A DNA stretch of 64,000 nt from Phycisphaerales bacterium. Lineage in GTDB: Bacteria > Planctomycetota > Phycisphaerae > Sedimentisphaerales > Anaerobacaceae. The stretch's first letter is position 1; each line of letters begins with the position of its first letter. Shown in pieces: positions 7,617-17,185 of this stretch. The notes beneath the pieces were generated by a model. The model had not been told where the DNA came from. It worked only from the letters and a program-made list of their open reading frames with translations, and searched no databases. The translations under genes and the position numbers were made by a program. Where the stretch lies: positions 1 to 64,000 of the forward strand of contig PMZJ01000025.1 in the NCBI GenBank assembly GCA_003170415.1, given 5' to 3'.

Positions 7617-9332
7617 ATGAAGATTTCCAGACGTGAAGTTATGCGGATATTGGCCGGGGCCTTACCAGCAGCTTTTTTATCTTCTTGCGGCCATTCTCAG
7701 CAGCAGACCAAAAAACCAATTGCCCAGGAGCCTAATAAGCCCGCACCTGTGCCCGCTCCTAAAATTAAAATACCTCCCGCACCGACCCATATACCTGCTC
7801 CTCCTGGTTTCGGCATAGCAAAAGGACCATTTGAACTAACGTGGGAATCTCTTTCGGCTTACCAGGTCCCTGACTGGTATCGTGACGCGAAATTCGGAAT
7901 CTGGGCGCATTGGGGCCCGCAATGTCAGCCGGAAATGGGGGACTGGTATGCCCAGCAGATGTATTATGAGGATAATCAAATTTACAGATTCCATTGTAAA
8001 AAATACGGTCATCCTTCCAAATTCGGCTTCAAAGATGTTATCAACGAATGGAAGGCTGAAAACTGGGACCCCAAATCGCTTATCGAATTTTATAAAAAAG
8101 CGGGAGCCAGATATTTCTGTGCCCTGGCCAATCACCATGATAATCTCGATTTATGGGATTCTACATATCAGCCATGGAACAGCGTCGCTATCGGCCCTAA
8201 GAAAAATATTATAGCAGGCTGGGAAAAGGCAGTCCGTGACGCGGGTCTTCGTTTCGCGGTTTCTGTTCATGCCGCCCGAACATGGGACTGGTTCCAGCCC
8301 GCCCAGGGGTGGGATAGAAAGGGTGAATTTGCCGGTATTCCTTATGACGGCCTTTTAACAAAAGCCGATGGCAAAGGTAAATGGTGGGATGGCCTCGATC
8401 CCCAGGACCTGTATGCTCAGTATCATCGCAGAGGCACATATAAATATACGCTGGAAGGACAGCCGCCTCTTGATAAGGGATATATTGAAAAATTCTATAA
8501 TCGCACGATTGACCTCATAAGCAAATATAATCCGGACCTGCTTTACTTCGATGATACAATTTTGCCGATTTATCCGACAAGCGATATTGGTCTTAAAATT
8601 GCCGCATATTTTTATAATACAAACCTGGCAAAAAATGGAAAACTCGATGCTGTTTTAACCGGCAAAATACTAAAACCCGAACATCGCAAAGCCATATTAT
8701 ATGATGTCGAAAGAGGAGTTACTGAAGGCGCCGAGACGCTGCCCTGGCAAACAGATACCTGTATCGGCTCATGGCATTATGACCGCAGGATTTACAACGG
8801 GCGTGCATATAAAACCCCAAAACAGGTCATCCAGATGCTCATCGATATTGTCAGCAAAAACGGAAACCTGATGCTCAGTGTACCAGTCCGCGGCGATGGA
8901 ACCATTGATGAGTTGGAAGTAAAAGTTGTTGAGGGGATTGGCCAGTGGTTATCTGCAAATGGAGAAGGAATTTATGCGTCCCGCCCGTGGAAGGTTTACG
9001 GTGAAGGTCCCGCTACAATAAATAAAACGGGAAAAGGCGCGACATCAGATGTAAAAAGATATACTGCCGAAGACATTCGCTTCACTACAAATGGAGATAT
9101 CTTATACGCATTTGCCATGGCCTGGCCCGAAAACGGAAAAACTGTAATTAAATCTCTGGCAAAAGGAAACGAAAACATGCCTGGAGAAATCGGGAAAATA
9201 GAAATGCTCGGAGCCGGTGGTCCTTTGACTTTTGACCGAAATGACCAGGGTCTTACAGTAAATCTTCCCCAAACCAAACCAAATGAATTTGCTTATACAT
9301 TAAAAATTTCGCCCAAACAGGAAAAAGCGTGA
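7617..9332 (+). CDS. GH29 alpha-L-fucosidase, Tat-type lipoprotein
   Basis: The start at 7617 follows GGGG at seven bases; the ATG at 7605 is less suitable. SRREVMRILAGAL has a twin arginine and is followed by the lipobox LSSC, suggesting Tat export and lipid anchoring. A Pro/Ala-rich linker precedes the catalytic domain (from about residue 70): AKFGIWAHWGPQ, ALANHHDNLDLWDS and DLLYFDDTILP with the nucleophile Asp312, all typical of GH29. A small beta-sandwich domain follows (about 450-570). It should remove terminal fucose. It is the first of four hydrolases in the same direction, 33 nt before the GH2 gene. Confidence 0.88.
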   Translation: MKISRREVMRILAGALPAAFLSSCGHSQQQTKKPIAQEPNKPAPVPAPKIKIPPAPTHIPAPPGFGIAKGPFELTWESLSAYQVPDWYRDAKFGIWAHWGPQCQPEMGDWYAQQMYYEDNQIYRFHCKKYGHPSKFGFKDVINEWKAENWDPKSLIEFYKKAGARYFCALANHHDNLDLWDSTYQPWNSVAIGPKKNIIAGWEKAVRDAGLRFAVSVHAARTWDWFQPAQGWDRKGEFAGIPYDGLLTKADGKGKWWDGLDPQDLYAQYHRRGTYKYTLEGQPPLDKGYIEKFYNRTIDLISKYNPDLLYFDDTILPIYPTSDIGLKIAAYFYNTNLAKNGKLDAVLTGKILKPEHRKAILYDVERGVTEGAETLPWQTDTCIGSWHYDRRIYNGRAYKTPKQVIQMLIDIVSKNGNLMLSVPVRGDGTIDELEVKVVEGIGQWLSANGEGIYASRPWKVYGEGPATINKTGKGATSDVKRYTAEDIRFTTNGDILYAFAMAWPENGKTVIKSLAKGNENMPGEIGKIEMLGAGGPLTFDRNDQGLTVNLPQTKPNEFAYTLKISPKQEKA

Positions 9333-9364
9333 GATTTAACCATGAGTTTTTTAGGAGATATTAA

Positions 9365-11836
9365 ATGAAAGTCAGTCGGATAATTTTAATGACATCAATT
9401 TTGTCCATTCTTTTGTCACTGAATTTATCATGCGAGCAAAGCAATAAAATAAGCTCGCAACAAATTCAAATATTTTTTGAAACGAATTCAACAGCCAGGC
9501 AGGTTTTAAATTTCAATAAGGACTGGAAATTCTCAAGAGGCGACATGGATGAAGCAGAAGCTGTAACTTTTAATGATTCGAACTGGCAGCCGGTGCGATT
9601 GCCGCACGATTGGGCAATAACCGGACCATTTAATGAAAAAGTTGAGGGCTCTACGGGCAAACTGCCGTGGGCGGGCGTCGGCTGGTATCGCAAAATATTT
9701 ACTCTCGATAAAGCTGATAAAGGCAAACGAGTTTATTTCGATTTCGATGGCGTAATGGCATTTCCGAAAGTTTATGTAAACGGCCAGTTGGCAGGGAAAT
9801 GGGATTATGGTTATATGTCATTTAGAGTCGATGCCACGCCATTTGTTAAATTCGGCGAGAAAAATATCATAGCCGTAAAGGCCGATACCCGTAAACACTA
9901 CTCACGCTGGTATCCCGGCGCTGGCATTTACCGAAAAGTTGTGATGACGATAGCAGAGCCGGTGCATGTCGCTCACTGGGGAACTTATATTACTACACCG
10001 AAAGTCGCCGATGAATCCGCGACCATTAATGTTTGCACAACTGTTGAAAATCACAATAAATCGAATTCAAAAATAGCTTTAGATGTTGCCTTAATTGACC
10101 CCGATGGAAAAATCATCGCCATACTGACAAATGATGGTAAAATCCCTGGCAATAGTTCAAAAGATATTAATCAAGTGTTTATAATTCCAAATCCGCAGCG
10201 GTGGGATATCACAAGCCCGAAACTTTACACAGCAAAAACAATCGTCCGTATGGGTGATAAGATTGTCGATAATGACGCAACAACATTCGGCATACGTGAA
10301 TTCAAATTTACCGCCAATGATGGTTTTCATCTTAATGGCAGGCGAGTCCAGATTCAGGGCGTTTGCCTGCATCACGACCAGGGCGCTTTAGGAGCAGCAT
10401 TCAATACCCGTGCAATGGAAAGACAACTTGAGATTATGCGCGATATGGGTGTAAACGCTATAAGAACAAGTCATAACCCGCCCGCGCCTGAAGTGCTTGA
10501 GCTTTGCGATAAGATGGGCTTTATTGTCTGGGATGAGGTTTTTGATAAATGGGACAGGACTGCCGACAGAGTTGACGATAAACCTCCTTTTGTGGAATAT
10601 GGCGAAAAGCAGGTGAAAAATTTTGTTTTGCGTGACCGCAACCATCCCTGCGTTGTCGTCTGGTCAATCGGCAACGAAATTCCCAGGGATAAACAGGGAC
10701 TCAATCCCGAACGTGTAAAAATGATGGCCGACTATTTCCGTAAATACGACCTGACAAGACCCGTCAGTATGACATCTAATGATGACAAGGATGCTTCAAA
10801 ACATAATTACGACGGCCTCGATATAGGCGGCTTTAATTACCACCGCAGCTATGGGACCTATCATAAAATGTTTCCGGATAGACCGGTTATTTACAGCGAA
10901 TCCGCTTCAGCCGTCAGCTCAAGAGGCTATTACGACCTCCCGCTGCAAAAGAATAAATCGGAATTAACAAAAAATGTATATCAGGTCAGCTCTTATGACC
11001 GAACCTCCAGATGGTGCGATATACCGGATGTTGAATTCAATTTTCTGGATAATGATAAATTTGTCAGCGGAGAATTTGTCTGGACGGGATTCGATTATCT
11101 CGGCGAGCCTGAACCTTTCATGAAAGAGTCAAGAAGCTCGTATTTCGGCATTGTGGATTTGACAGGCATTCCCAAAGACCGCTACTATTTATATCGCAGC
11201 CGCTGGGCGCCTGATAAAACAACCGTTCACATTCTGCCACACTGGAACTGGCCCGACCGAATCGGGCAAAATGTCCCCGTTTATGTTTACACCAATGGAG
11301 ACACCGCCGAACTTTTCCTTAATGGTCAGTCTCAAGGCAAAAAATCAAAAGCAAAAGAGGCCGGGCCTGGTTATTATGGTGTGATAGACAAATACCGTAT
11401 TTGCTTCAACGACGTAAATTATGAACCCGGAGAGCTTAAGGCGGTTGCCTATAAAGACGGAAAAGAAATTGGTCAGGCCATAATGAAGACAGCTGGCGAA
11501 CCTGCGTTGCTTCGAATGACGCCTGACAGAAAGGAACTTGCCGCGACAGGCGATGACCTTTGCTATCTATTAATCGAAGCGGTCGATGCCAACGGCACGT
11601 TATGTCCTTTGGCGGATAACCTGGTTAAGTTCAAAATCGAAGGCCCTGCCGAAATCGCAGGCGCCGATAACGGCAATCCTCGTTCATTTGAACTGTTCCA
11701 TGACGCCGAACATAAATTGTTCTATGGCAAAGAAACTTTAATTATCCGTTCCGCAGAAGGACAGGGCGGAATTATAAAAATTATTGCCGAAAGTGACGGC
11801 TTGATGCTGGCGGAAGTTACTGTTCAAAGCAAATAA
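9365..11836 (+). CDS. GH2 beta-galactosidase-like lipoprotein
   Basis: The signal MKVSRIILMTSILSILLSL is followed by a lipobox-like LNLSC. The protein has the GH2 layout: jelly-roll domain (about 40-210), Ig-like domain, then a TIM barrel with RTSHNPPAPEVLELCDKMG and WSIGNE (acid/base Glu438) and IYSESAS (nucleophile Glu512). The C-terminal ~200 residues fit DUF4982 plus an Ig-like domain. It probably acts on beta-galactosides or beta-glucuronides of a fucosylated glycan. RBS-like TTAGGAG precedes the ATG. The next gene follows after 32 nt. Confidence 0.87.
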   Translation: MKVSRIILMTSILSILLSLNLSCEQSNKISSQQIQIFFETNSTARQVLNFNKDWKFSRGDMDEAEAVTFNDSNWQPVRLPHDWAITGPFNEKVEGSTGKLPWAGVGWYRKIFTLDKADKGKRVYFDFDGVMAFPKVYVNGQLAGKWDYGYMSFRVDATPFVKFGEKNIIAVKADTRKHYSRWYPGAGIYRKVVMTIAEPVHVAHWGTYITTPKVADESATINVCTTVENHNKSNSKIALDVALIDPDGKIIAILTNDGKIPGNSSKDINQVFIIPNPQRWDITSPKLYTAKTIVRMGDKIVDNDATTFGIREFKFTANDGFHLNGRRVQIQGVCLHHDQGALGAAFNTRAMERQLEIMRDMGVNAIRTSHNPPAPEVLELCDKMGFIVWDEVFDKWDRTADRVDDKPPFVEYGEKQVKNFVLRDRNHPCVVVWSIGNEIPRDKQGLNPERVKMMADYFRKYDLTRPVSMTSNDDKDASKHNYDGLDIGGFNYHRSYGTYHKMFPDRPVIYSESASAVSSRGYYDLPLQKNKSELTKNVYQVSSYDRTSRWCDIPDVEFNFLDNDKFVSGEFVWTGFDYLGEPEPFMKESRSSYFGIVDLTGIPKDRYYLYRSRWAPDKTTVHILPHWNWPDRIGQNVPVYVYTNGDTAELFLNGQSQGKKSKAKEAGPGYYGVIDKYRICFNDVNYEPGELKAVAYKDGKEIGQAIMKTAGEPALLRMTPDRKELAATGDDLCYLLIEAVDANGTLCPLADNLVKFKIEGPAEIAGADNGNPRSFELFHDAEHKLFYGKETLIIRSAEGQGGIIKIIAESDGLMLAEVTVQSK

Positions 11837-11868
11837 AAAAGAGGTATAAGAGAAAGGATTTCAAAACA

Positions 11869-14280
11869 ATGACAGATTCGCAGAAAAAGATACTTGCAAG
11901 CTTATCAATAATCCTCGCGTCTCTGGTGATTGTTCCATGTTTTTTTGACACAGCGGCCCAGGCGGAAGCTCCTGTTTCGATTGCCGGGCCTGGGCCGGTA
12001 GATGTGAACGGGGAAATAGCCGCAGCGAATGGCCCGATTGCATATGCCACGCAACAGGTGATTTCCAAAAACGATTCCGAGTCCGTTATTGCTGAAAAAG
12101 CGGCAAAGGTTCTGCCACGCCCCAATCAGTCGGACTGGATGCGGCGGGAGTGGACCTTTTTCCTTCATTACGGCGTGAACGCATTCAGAGGCGTTGAGTG
12201 GGGTAATGGTCGTGAAGATCCCTCGCAGTTCAATCCTTCAGCGTTTGACGCAAACCAATGGGTCAGCGCGATGAAAGATGCCGGAGGCAAAATGATTGTG
12301 CTCGTTTGCAAGCACCACGATGGATTGTGTCTGTGGCCTACCCGCTACACTTCGCATTCGGTCGCATCGAGTACATGGCTTGGCGGCAAAGGCGATGTTG
12401 TCCGAGCTGTTGCCGACGCCGCCCGAAAGCATGGTCTTAAGCTGGGTGTTTATCTTTCACCAGCCGACCTTTACCAACTGAAGACAAATCCGAAAAATCC
12501 TGCCGGTTACTATGGCAACGACAGCAACAGTATCCTTTCTGTTATTCCCACTGATCCCGCTGATTTAAAGAGCAATCCAGCTTTGGGCCGCACACCACCG
12601 GCCGGTTTCGCGAGTTACAAATATGTGGTGGACGACTACAATCGCTATTTTCTCAACCAGCTTTACGAATTGCTGACCGAGTATGGCCCCATTCAAGAAG
12701 TCTGGTTTGACGGTGCGAACCCGGATCCAAGTGTCAAAGAGACCTACAATTATAACGCGTGGTTTGACCTGATCCGCCACTTGCAGCCCGGGGCGATCAT
12801 TTTCGGCAAAGGGCCGGATGGGCGCTGGGTGGGCAATGAGGGTGGCGTCGGGCGCACCACGGAATGGAGCGTCATTCCTCTGCTTGTTCCGCCCGAAAAG
12901 TCCAATTGGCCCGATCTACAGGAAGGGGACATCGGTAGCCGCGCCAAACTCAAGCCCGGTTCGTATCTCTGGTGGTATCCGGCGGAAACCAATGTCACCA
13001 TTCTCGCCAACGGCCAATGGTTTTGGGGGCATAGGAAGCATCCCAGAAGCCTGCCGCAGTTGGTGGACATTTATTACACGTCCATCGGTCGCAACGGAAA
13101 CCTCATTTTGAACCTGTCTCCAGATACGCGTGGTCTGGTTCCGGATGAGCAGCTTGAAGCCTTGAGCCGGATGGCACAGGTGATTAAGGATACATTCGCC
13201 AAAGACCTTGCTGTTGGCGGCAAAATAACGGCCGACAATTCCAATGCCACCAACAGCCCGTCGCTGGCGCTCGACGGAAACCTCGACACCTGGTGGGAAG
13301 CCGCACCGGGACATACCACCGCCACCTTGACGTTGACGCTGCCGGCATCGGTCACGTTCGATGTCGTTTCTTTGCAGGAAGCGGTGGATCATCGCGGTCA
13401 AAGAATTGAATCCTTTGTCATCGAAGCCTTGAATGGGGCGGCGTGGGTTGCGGCGGGAAAAATAGCGTCAGACGAACTGACAACCGTCGGGCACAAACGG
13501 CTGATACGGCTGAAGTCGCCCGTGACCACCAGCCAGGTACGCATTCGCATTACCGGTTCACGCCTGGAACCGACGCTGGCAGAAATCGGACTCTTCAAGC
13601 AATCCGTTTACGGCCAGTCTCCCGTCATTTCAGATCGTGACACCAACGGCCAAGTGACGGTTAGCAACACCGGCGGTTTAAATATGGTTTATACTGTTGA
13701 TGGTAACACGCCGACGGCCAATTCTGCAGCTTACAGTTCACCGATCTCTCTGCCGTTGACCGGCACCGTGCAGGCTGCCTGCGTCATGCCAAACGGCCAG
13801 CTTGGCATCGTGACTTCAAAAACTTTCGCCGGCCTGCCGCAAACCGGTTGGAAAGTCGTCACCGTGGACAGCCAGGAAACAGCCGGAGGCGACAACGCCG
13901 CCGCCAATGCGATTGACGGCAACTCGTCCACGTTCTGGCACACCCGCTGGAATGAGGATATGAAGCTGCCTCATTTCATCACGATTGACATGGGAACTTC
14001 ACATCGGATTGCCGGCTTCACCTATCTGCCGCGCCAGGACGGGAACCTCAATGGCACCGCCGAAAATTACCGTTTTGAAACCAGCATGGATGGAGTCACC
14101 TGGACGACTAATGTCGCTTCGGGCACGTTCGCCAACATTCGGAACAACCCGTCGCTCCAGCAAGTCAGCTTCGCACCCGTCAACGCCCGATTCTTCCGCT
14201 TCACGGCCTTGCAGGAAATCAACAAAAACGGCTGGACGAGCGCTGCCGAGATATCTGTGTTGTCAGCCACCGGTCTTTAG
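11869..14280 (+). CDS. GH29 alpha-L-fucosidase with two F5/8C (CBM32-like) domains
   Basis: A signal-anchor start (KKILASLSIILASLVIVPC) is followed by a GH29 barrel: EWTFFLHYGVNAF, VLVCKHHDGLCLWPT and EVWFDGANPD with the nucleophile Asp281. The barrel is followed by a first F5/8C domain (NSPSLALDGNLDTWWEA, about 460-575), a chitobiase-like segment with MVYTVDGNTPT, and a second F5/8C domain (NAIDGNSSTFWHTRWNEDM, about 675-800). Such add-ons bind galactose-type or uronic residues. Base composition, especially at third codon positions from about 12.1 kb on, is visibly richer in G+C than in the flanking hydrolase genes, suggesting separate acquisition. Confidence 0.86.
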   Translation: MTDSQKKILASLSIILASLVIVPCFFDTAAQAEAPVSIAGPGPVDVNGEIAAANGPIAYATQQVISKNDSESVIAEKAAKVLPRPNQSDWMRREWTFFLHYGVNAFRGVEWGNGREDPSQFNPSAFDANQWVSAMKDAGGKMIVLVCKHHDGLCLWPTRYTSHSVASSTWLGGKGDVVRAVADAARKHGLKLGVYLSPADLYQLKTNPKNPAGYYGNDSNSILSVIPTDPADLKSNPALGRTPPAGFASYKYVVDDYNRYFLNQLYELLTEYGPIQEVWFDGANPDPSVKETYNYNAWFDLIRHLQPGAIIFGKGPDGRWVGNEGGVGRTTEWSVIPLLVPPEKSNWPDLQEGDIGSRAKLKPGSYLWWYPAETNVTILANGQWFWGHRKHPRSLPQLVDIYYTSIGRNGNLILNLSPDTRGLVPDEQLEALSRMAQVIKDTFAKDLAVGGKITADNSNATNSPSLALDGNLDTWWEAAPGHTTATLTLTLPASVTFDVVSLQEAVDHRGQRIESFVIEALNGAAWVAAGKIASDELTTVGHKRLIRLKSPVTTSQVRIRITGSRLEPTLAEIGLFKQSVYGQSPVISDRDTNGQVTVSNTGGLNMVYTVDGNTPTANSAAYSSPISLPLTGTVQAACVMPNGQLGIVTSKTFAGLPQTGWKVVTVDSQETAGGDNAAANAIDGNSSTFWHTRWNEDMKLPHFITIDMGTSHRIAGFTYLPRQDGNLNGTAENYRFETSMDGVTWTTNVASGTFANIRNNPSLQQVSFAPVNARFFRFTALQEINKNGWTSAAEISVLSATGL

Positions 14281-14402
14281 GACAATATCAGGTTCTAACA
14301 GAGGACGCATATTGTCTGAAATCAGCAAAAGTGGCTCAGTTTTTGGCAACCTGAATTAAGGGTGACAGATGAATATCATATTTTATTTTAAAGGATTGGA
14401 AA

Positions 14403-16028
14403 ATGAGCAAGAAAAATGATGTCTTGCTATGGTGTTTATTAGTGTTTTTTATTGTGTCACTGTCAGCCGCATCTTCACCCCAGGCACCTGCAACCCGTAT
14501 GATCACCGCCGATGTCGGAGTCGAGAAGGGACCGTTGAACCAAATGTTTAATTTATGTGTAGGTGCAGGCCGGGCCAACGAGGGCCTGCGGGCCGACTGG
14601 CAGCAACAGCTTGCCTACGTGCACCGTGAATGCGGTTTTCGATATCTGCGCTTCCATGGACTGCTCTGTGATGATATGGGGGTTTATAGTGAGGATAAAA
14701 ACGGACAACCAGTCTATAACTGGCAATACATCGATGAGCTTTTTGACTTCATGCTGAGTACCGGCGTAAAGCCCTTTGTTGAGATTGGCTTTATGCCTTC
14801 GGCGCTTGCAAGCGGACCAAATACTATTTTCTGGTGGAAGGGAAATGTCACACCGCCAAAGGATTATGCAAAGTGGGAAAATTTGATTAAGGCTTTGGTC
14901 ATGCATTGGAAAGAACGCTACGGCGAAAATGAAGTTGCAACCTGGTATTTTGAAGTATGGAATGAGCCGAATCTTGATGGCTTCTGGATCGGCGACAAGA
15001 AGGGGAAAACTGATGAAGAGTTTTCTAAATATGCCAAGCAGGAGTATTTCAAACTTTATGCTTCGACGGCCAAAGCAATCAAAGCTGTCTCCTCCCGTTT
15101 TCGTGTGGGCGGGCCGGCCACGGCCGGATGTGCGTGGGTACCGGAAACAATCGATTTATGTGTAAAAAACAATGTGCCTATCGATTTTATTTCGACCCAT
15201 CATTACTGTGTTAATTCGGGCTTTCTCGACGAAACCGGGACATCAGGAACCATTTTTTCACAGGATCCCAATGCCATGTCCGGACGTGTGCATGATGTTC
15301 GCCGGCAGATTGCTGAATCCAACGACCCCAACCTCGAATTGCATTTTACCGAATGGAGCGCTTCGTATACCCCGAGCGATCCGATTCACGATAGCTATCA
15401 CAGCGCTGCGTTTATTTTAAACAGCCTGCGGCGTTCCGGCAGTGCGCCGCAGTCTATGTCATATTGGGTTTTCACTGACATCTTTGAAGAAGCGGGACCT
15501 CGTACAACACCGTTTCACGGCGGTTTTGGTCTCATCAATTATCAGGGAATCAATAAACCCGCTTTCTATGCCTATCAGTTTTTAAACCGGCTTGGGGCAA
15601 TCGAACTTAAAAGTAACGATGAAGCATCATGGATCAGCAAGGATGACAAAGGCGGGGTACAGGCTTTGTTCTGGGATTTCACGATAACACATCCTGGTGA
15701 AAAAGTGCTCAACCAGGATTTCTATAAACGTGACCTGCCTCCCAAAAAGGCGATGCAGACTGCCCTGCGCATCAGTGGGCTGAAATCCGGCCGCTATGCC
15801 GCAACTCTCTATAAGGTCGGCTATCGGGTCAACGATGCCTATGCCACCTACTGCGATCTCGGCTCCCCCTCCCAGTTGACCAGGGCGCAAGTCGCCTTCA
15901 TTAAGGATAAAAACGATGGCTCACCGCTTGATAGAAAGGTTGTTATCGTCGGTGATGACGGCGTCTTCGCCAGCGACTATGAGGTGCGTGAAAACGACCT
16001 ATGCCTGGTGTCGCTTTCGCCGTTATAA
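14403..16028 (+). CDS. GH39-type glycosidase
   Basis: A signal peptide (VLLWCLLVFFIVSLSAASS) is followed by a GH39-like barrel: LRFHGLLCDDMGVY, EVWNEPNLDGFW with acid/base Glu188, and LHFTEWSASYTP with nucleophile Glu317. The C-terminal beta-sandwich (about 395-540) is also usual for the family. Known members are beta-xylosidases and alpha-L-iduronidases; the call here is a beta-xylosidase-like activity on plant or algal glycan, not more precise. It is the last intact gene of the hydrolase run. Confidence 0.83.
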   Translation: MSKKNDVLLWCLLVFFIVSLSAASSPQAPATRMITADVGVEKGPLNQMFNLCVGAGRANEGLRADWQQQLAYVHRECGFRYLRFHGLLCDDMGVYSEDKNGQPVYNWQYIDELFDFMLSTGVKPFVEIGFMPSALASGPNTIFWWKGNVTPPKDYAKWENLIKALVMHWKERYGENEVATWYFEVWNEPNLDGFWIGDKKGKTDEEFSKYAKQEYFKLYASTAKAIKAVSSRFRVGGPATAGCAWVPETIDLCVKNNVPIDFISTHHYCVNSGFLDETGTSGTIFSQDPNAMSGRVHDVRRQIAESNDPNLELHFTEWSASYTPSDPIHDSYHSAAFILNSLRRSGSAPQSMSYWVFTDIFEEAGPRTTPFHGGFGLINYQGINKPAFYAYQFLNRLGAIELKSNDEASWISKDDKGGVQALFWDFTITHPGEKVLNQDFYKRDLPPKKAMQTALRISGLKSGRYAATLYKVGYRVNDAYATYCDLGSPSQLTRAQVAFIKDKNDGSPLDRKVVIVGDDGVFASDYEVRENDLCLVSLSPL

Positions 16029-16116
16029 GACTAAAAAGAAGCGCCCCCCCAAAAAAACTGTGCCAGTTATAATTAGAGTGCCGGCATGATAGAACGCAAA
16101 AAGAAGGAGATAAACG

Positions 16117-16227
16117 ATGCGTGGCACAAAGCAAAAGATTAAATGGCAAAGAACAGATGAAGGACTGATTTTGAAAATGCCCGCCGATGGAAATGAAATT
16201 GCAAACGTATTTAAATTAACAATCTAA
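16117..16227 (+). pseudogene. Fucosidase C-terminal tail remnant
   Basis: A 36-codon frame behind AGAAGGAGA encodes KIKWQRTDEGLILKMP followed by IANVFKLTI. This pattern is the last beta-strand pair of GH29 alpha-L-fucosidases. A stop lies immediately upstream in frame and no barrel is present. It is probably the end of a deleted fucosidase, next to the recombination-prone tRNA; the neat RBS makes a tiny expressed peptide possible. Confidence 0.42.
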
Positions 16228-16346
16228 AAGTAACTTAAATAGCAATGGCCGGCATTTCTGTTGCAAATCTGTTGCAAGTACCTTTCCAGATTTAAGGAAT
16301 AGAAAATTATTTAGATGTAAATCAGTCGGAATAAATGGGTTACAAA

Positions 16347-16418
16347 TGGGCCCGGAAGGGATCGAACCTTCGACCAATGGATTATGAGTCCACTGCTCTA
16401 CCGCTGAGCTACGAGCCC
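16347..16418 (-). tRNA. tRNA-Met (CAT)
   Basis: The minus strand folds as a cloverleaf: acceptor GGGCTCG with CGGGCCC, D-arm AGCTCAGCGGTAGAGC, anticodon loop CTCATAA (anticodon CAT) and T-arm GGTTCGATCC. The discriminator is A and CCA is not encoded. The loop CTCATAA matches elongator Met; a tRNA-Ile2 with modified CAT cannot be fully excluded. Its 5' 40 bases recur exactly at 42299-42338. Confidence 0.92.
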
Positions 16419-16504
16419 CTTATGTAACTCTAACCGCTTCAAGCATAACCACTTCCACCTGTGACTGTCAATGCTGAAAATGTATCTTGATGTCTGTTTT
16501 GGTG

Positions 16505-16639
16505 TCAGTCATCCACTCGGACCGTCGTAATATTATTTAGAATTTTGTCAGCCGAAGCAGGGTCATCTGGACGAACGGCCGGATAATACTTCTGTGTGGT
16601 CGGGATATCAGCATGTCCGGCAAGCTGTTGCATAACCTC
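16505..16639 (-). pseudogene. Tyrosine recombinase (integrase) C-terminal remnant
   Basis: The minus strand encodes EVMQQLAGHADIPTTQKYYP and about 25 more residues to a stop at 16505-16507. The GHADI...TTQKYY pattern is the end of the catalytic domain of tyrosine recombinases, with the conserved GH and the nucleophile Tyr. A stop codon lies directly upstream in frame and the R-H part of the catalytic set is gone, so it is dead. It lies beside the tRNA gene, the usual place for an integrase of a tRNA-targeting element. Confidence 0.72.
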
Positions 16640-16724
16640 CTATGAAAAATTCTACCACGCTTTTTGTTTACTCTTGTTAAATATAAGTATGTGAGTGCAC
16701 TATTAGTTGCTAAAATGGCAAAAT

Positions 16725-17165
16725 ATGCAGCAGCGTGGAAAATTGAAAATTCTGTTTCTTTGCACCGGCAACTCCTGTCGGAGCCAGATGGCCGAGGGCT
16801 GGGCGAAAAAGTTTAAAAGCGATTTGATTGAGCCGTATTCGGCTGGTATCGAGCCGCACGGTCTTGACCCGATTGCCGTCAAGGTTATGGCTGAGGTCGG
16901 CGTTGATATATCGAATAATCGTTCAAAACACCTCGACTATTTCAAAGGCGTAAATTTTGATTTTGTTATCACCGTCTGTGACCACGCCCACGAACACTGC
17001 CCCATTTTCCCCGGAAAAACCAGAATTCTTCACTTCGGTTTTGATGACCCGCCCCGACTGGCAAAACAGGCCGCGACCGAGCAGGAAGTATTGGGCATTT
17101 ATCGCAGAGTGCGTGATGAAATAAAGGCATTTGTAAAGCAATTACCAGATAACCTGGTGAAATGA
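16725..17165 (+). CDS. arsC: ArsC-type arsenate reductase / low-molecular-weight phosphatase
   Basis: The phosphate-binding loop CTGNSCR starts at Cys13 and is followed by SQMAEGWAKKF. A second pair of cysteines in VITVCDHAHEHCP matches the redox relay of thioredoxin-coupled ArsC. These reduce arsenate, a phosphate look-alike taken up by Pst. The DP near the C-terminus (FDDPPR) is the general acid region. ATG at 16725 is chosen over a TTG at 16707. It is convergent with the CheW-like gene. No Pho-type promoter is visible in front of it. A phosphotyrosine phosphatase is the alternative, but the extra cysteines argue for ArsC. Confidence 0.82.
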   Translation: MQQRGKLKILFLCTGNSCRSQMAEGWAKKFKSDLIEPYSAGIEPHGLDPIAVKVMAEVGVDISNNRSKHLDYFKGVNFDFVITVCDHAHEHCPIFPGKTRILHFGFDDPPRLAKQAATEQEVLGIYRRVRDEIKAFVKQLPDNLVK

Positions 17166-17185
17166 TACGGAAGCCAATCCGGCTT

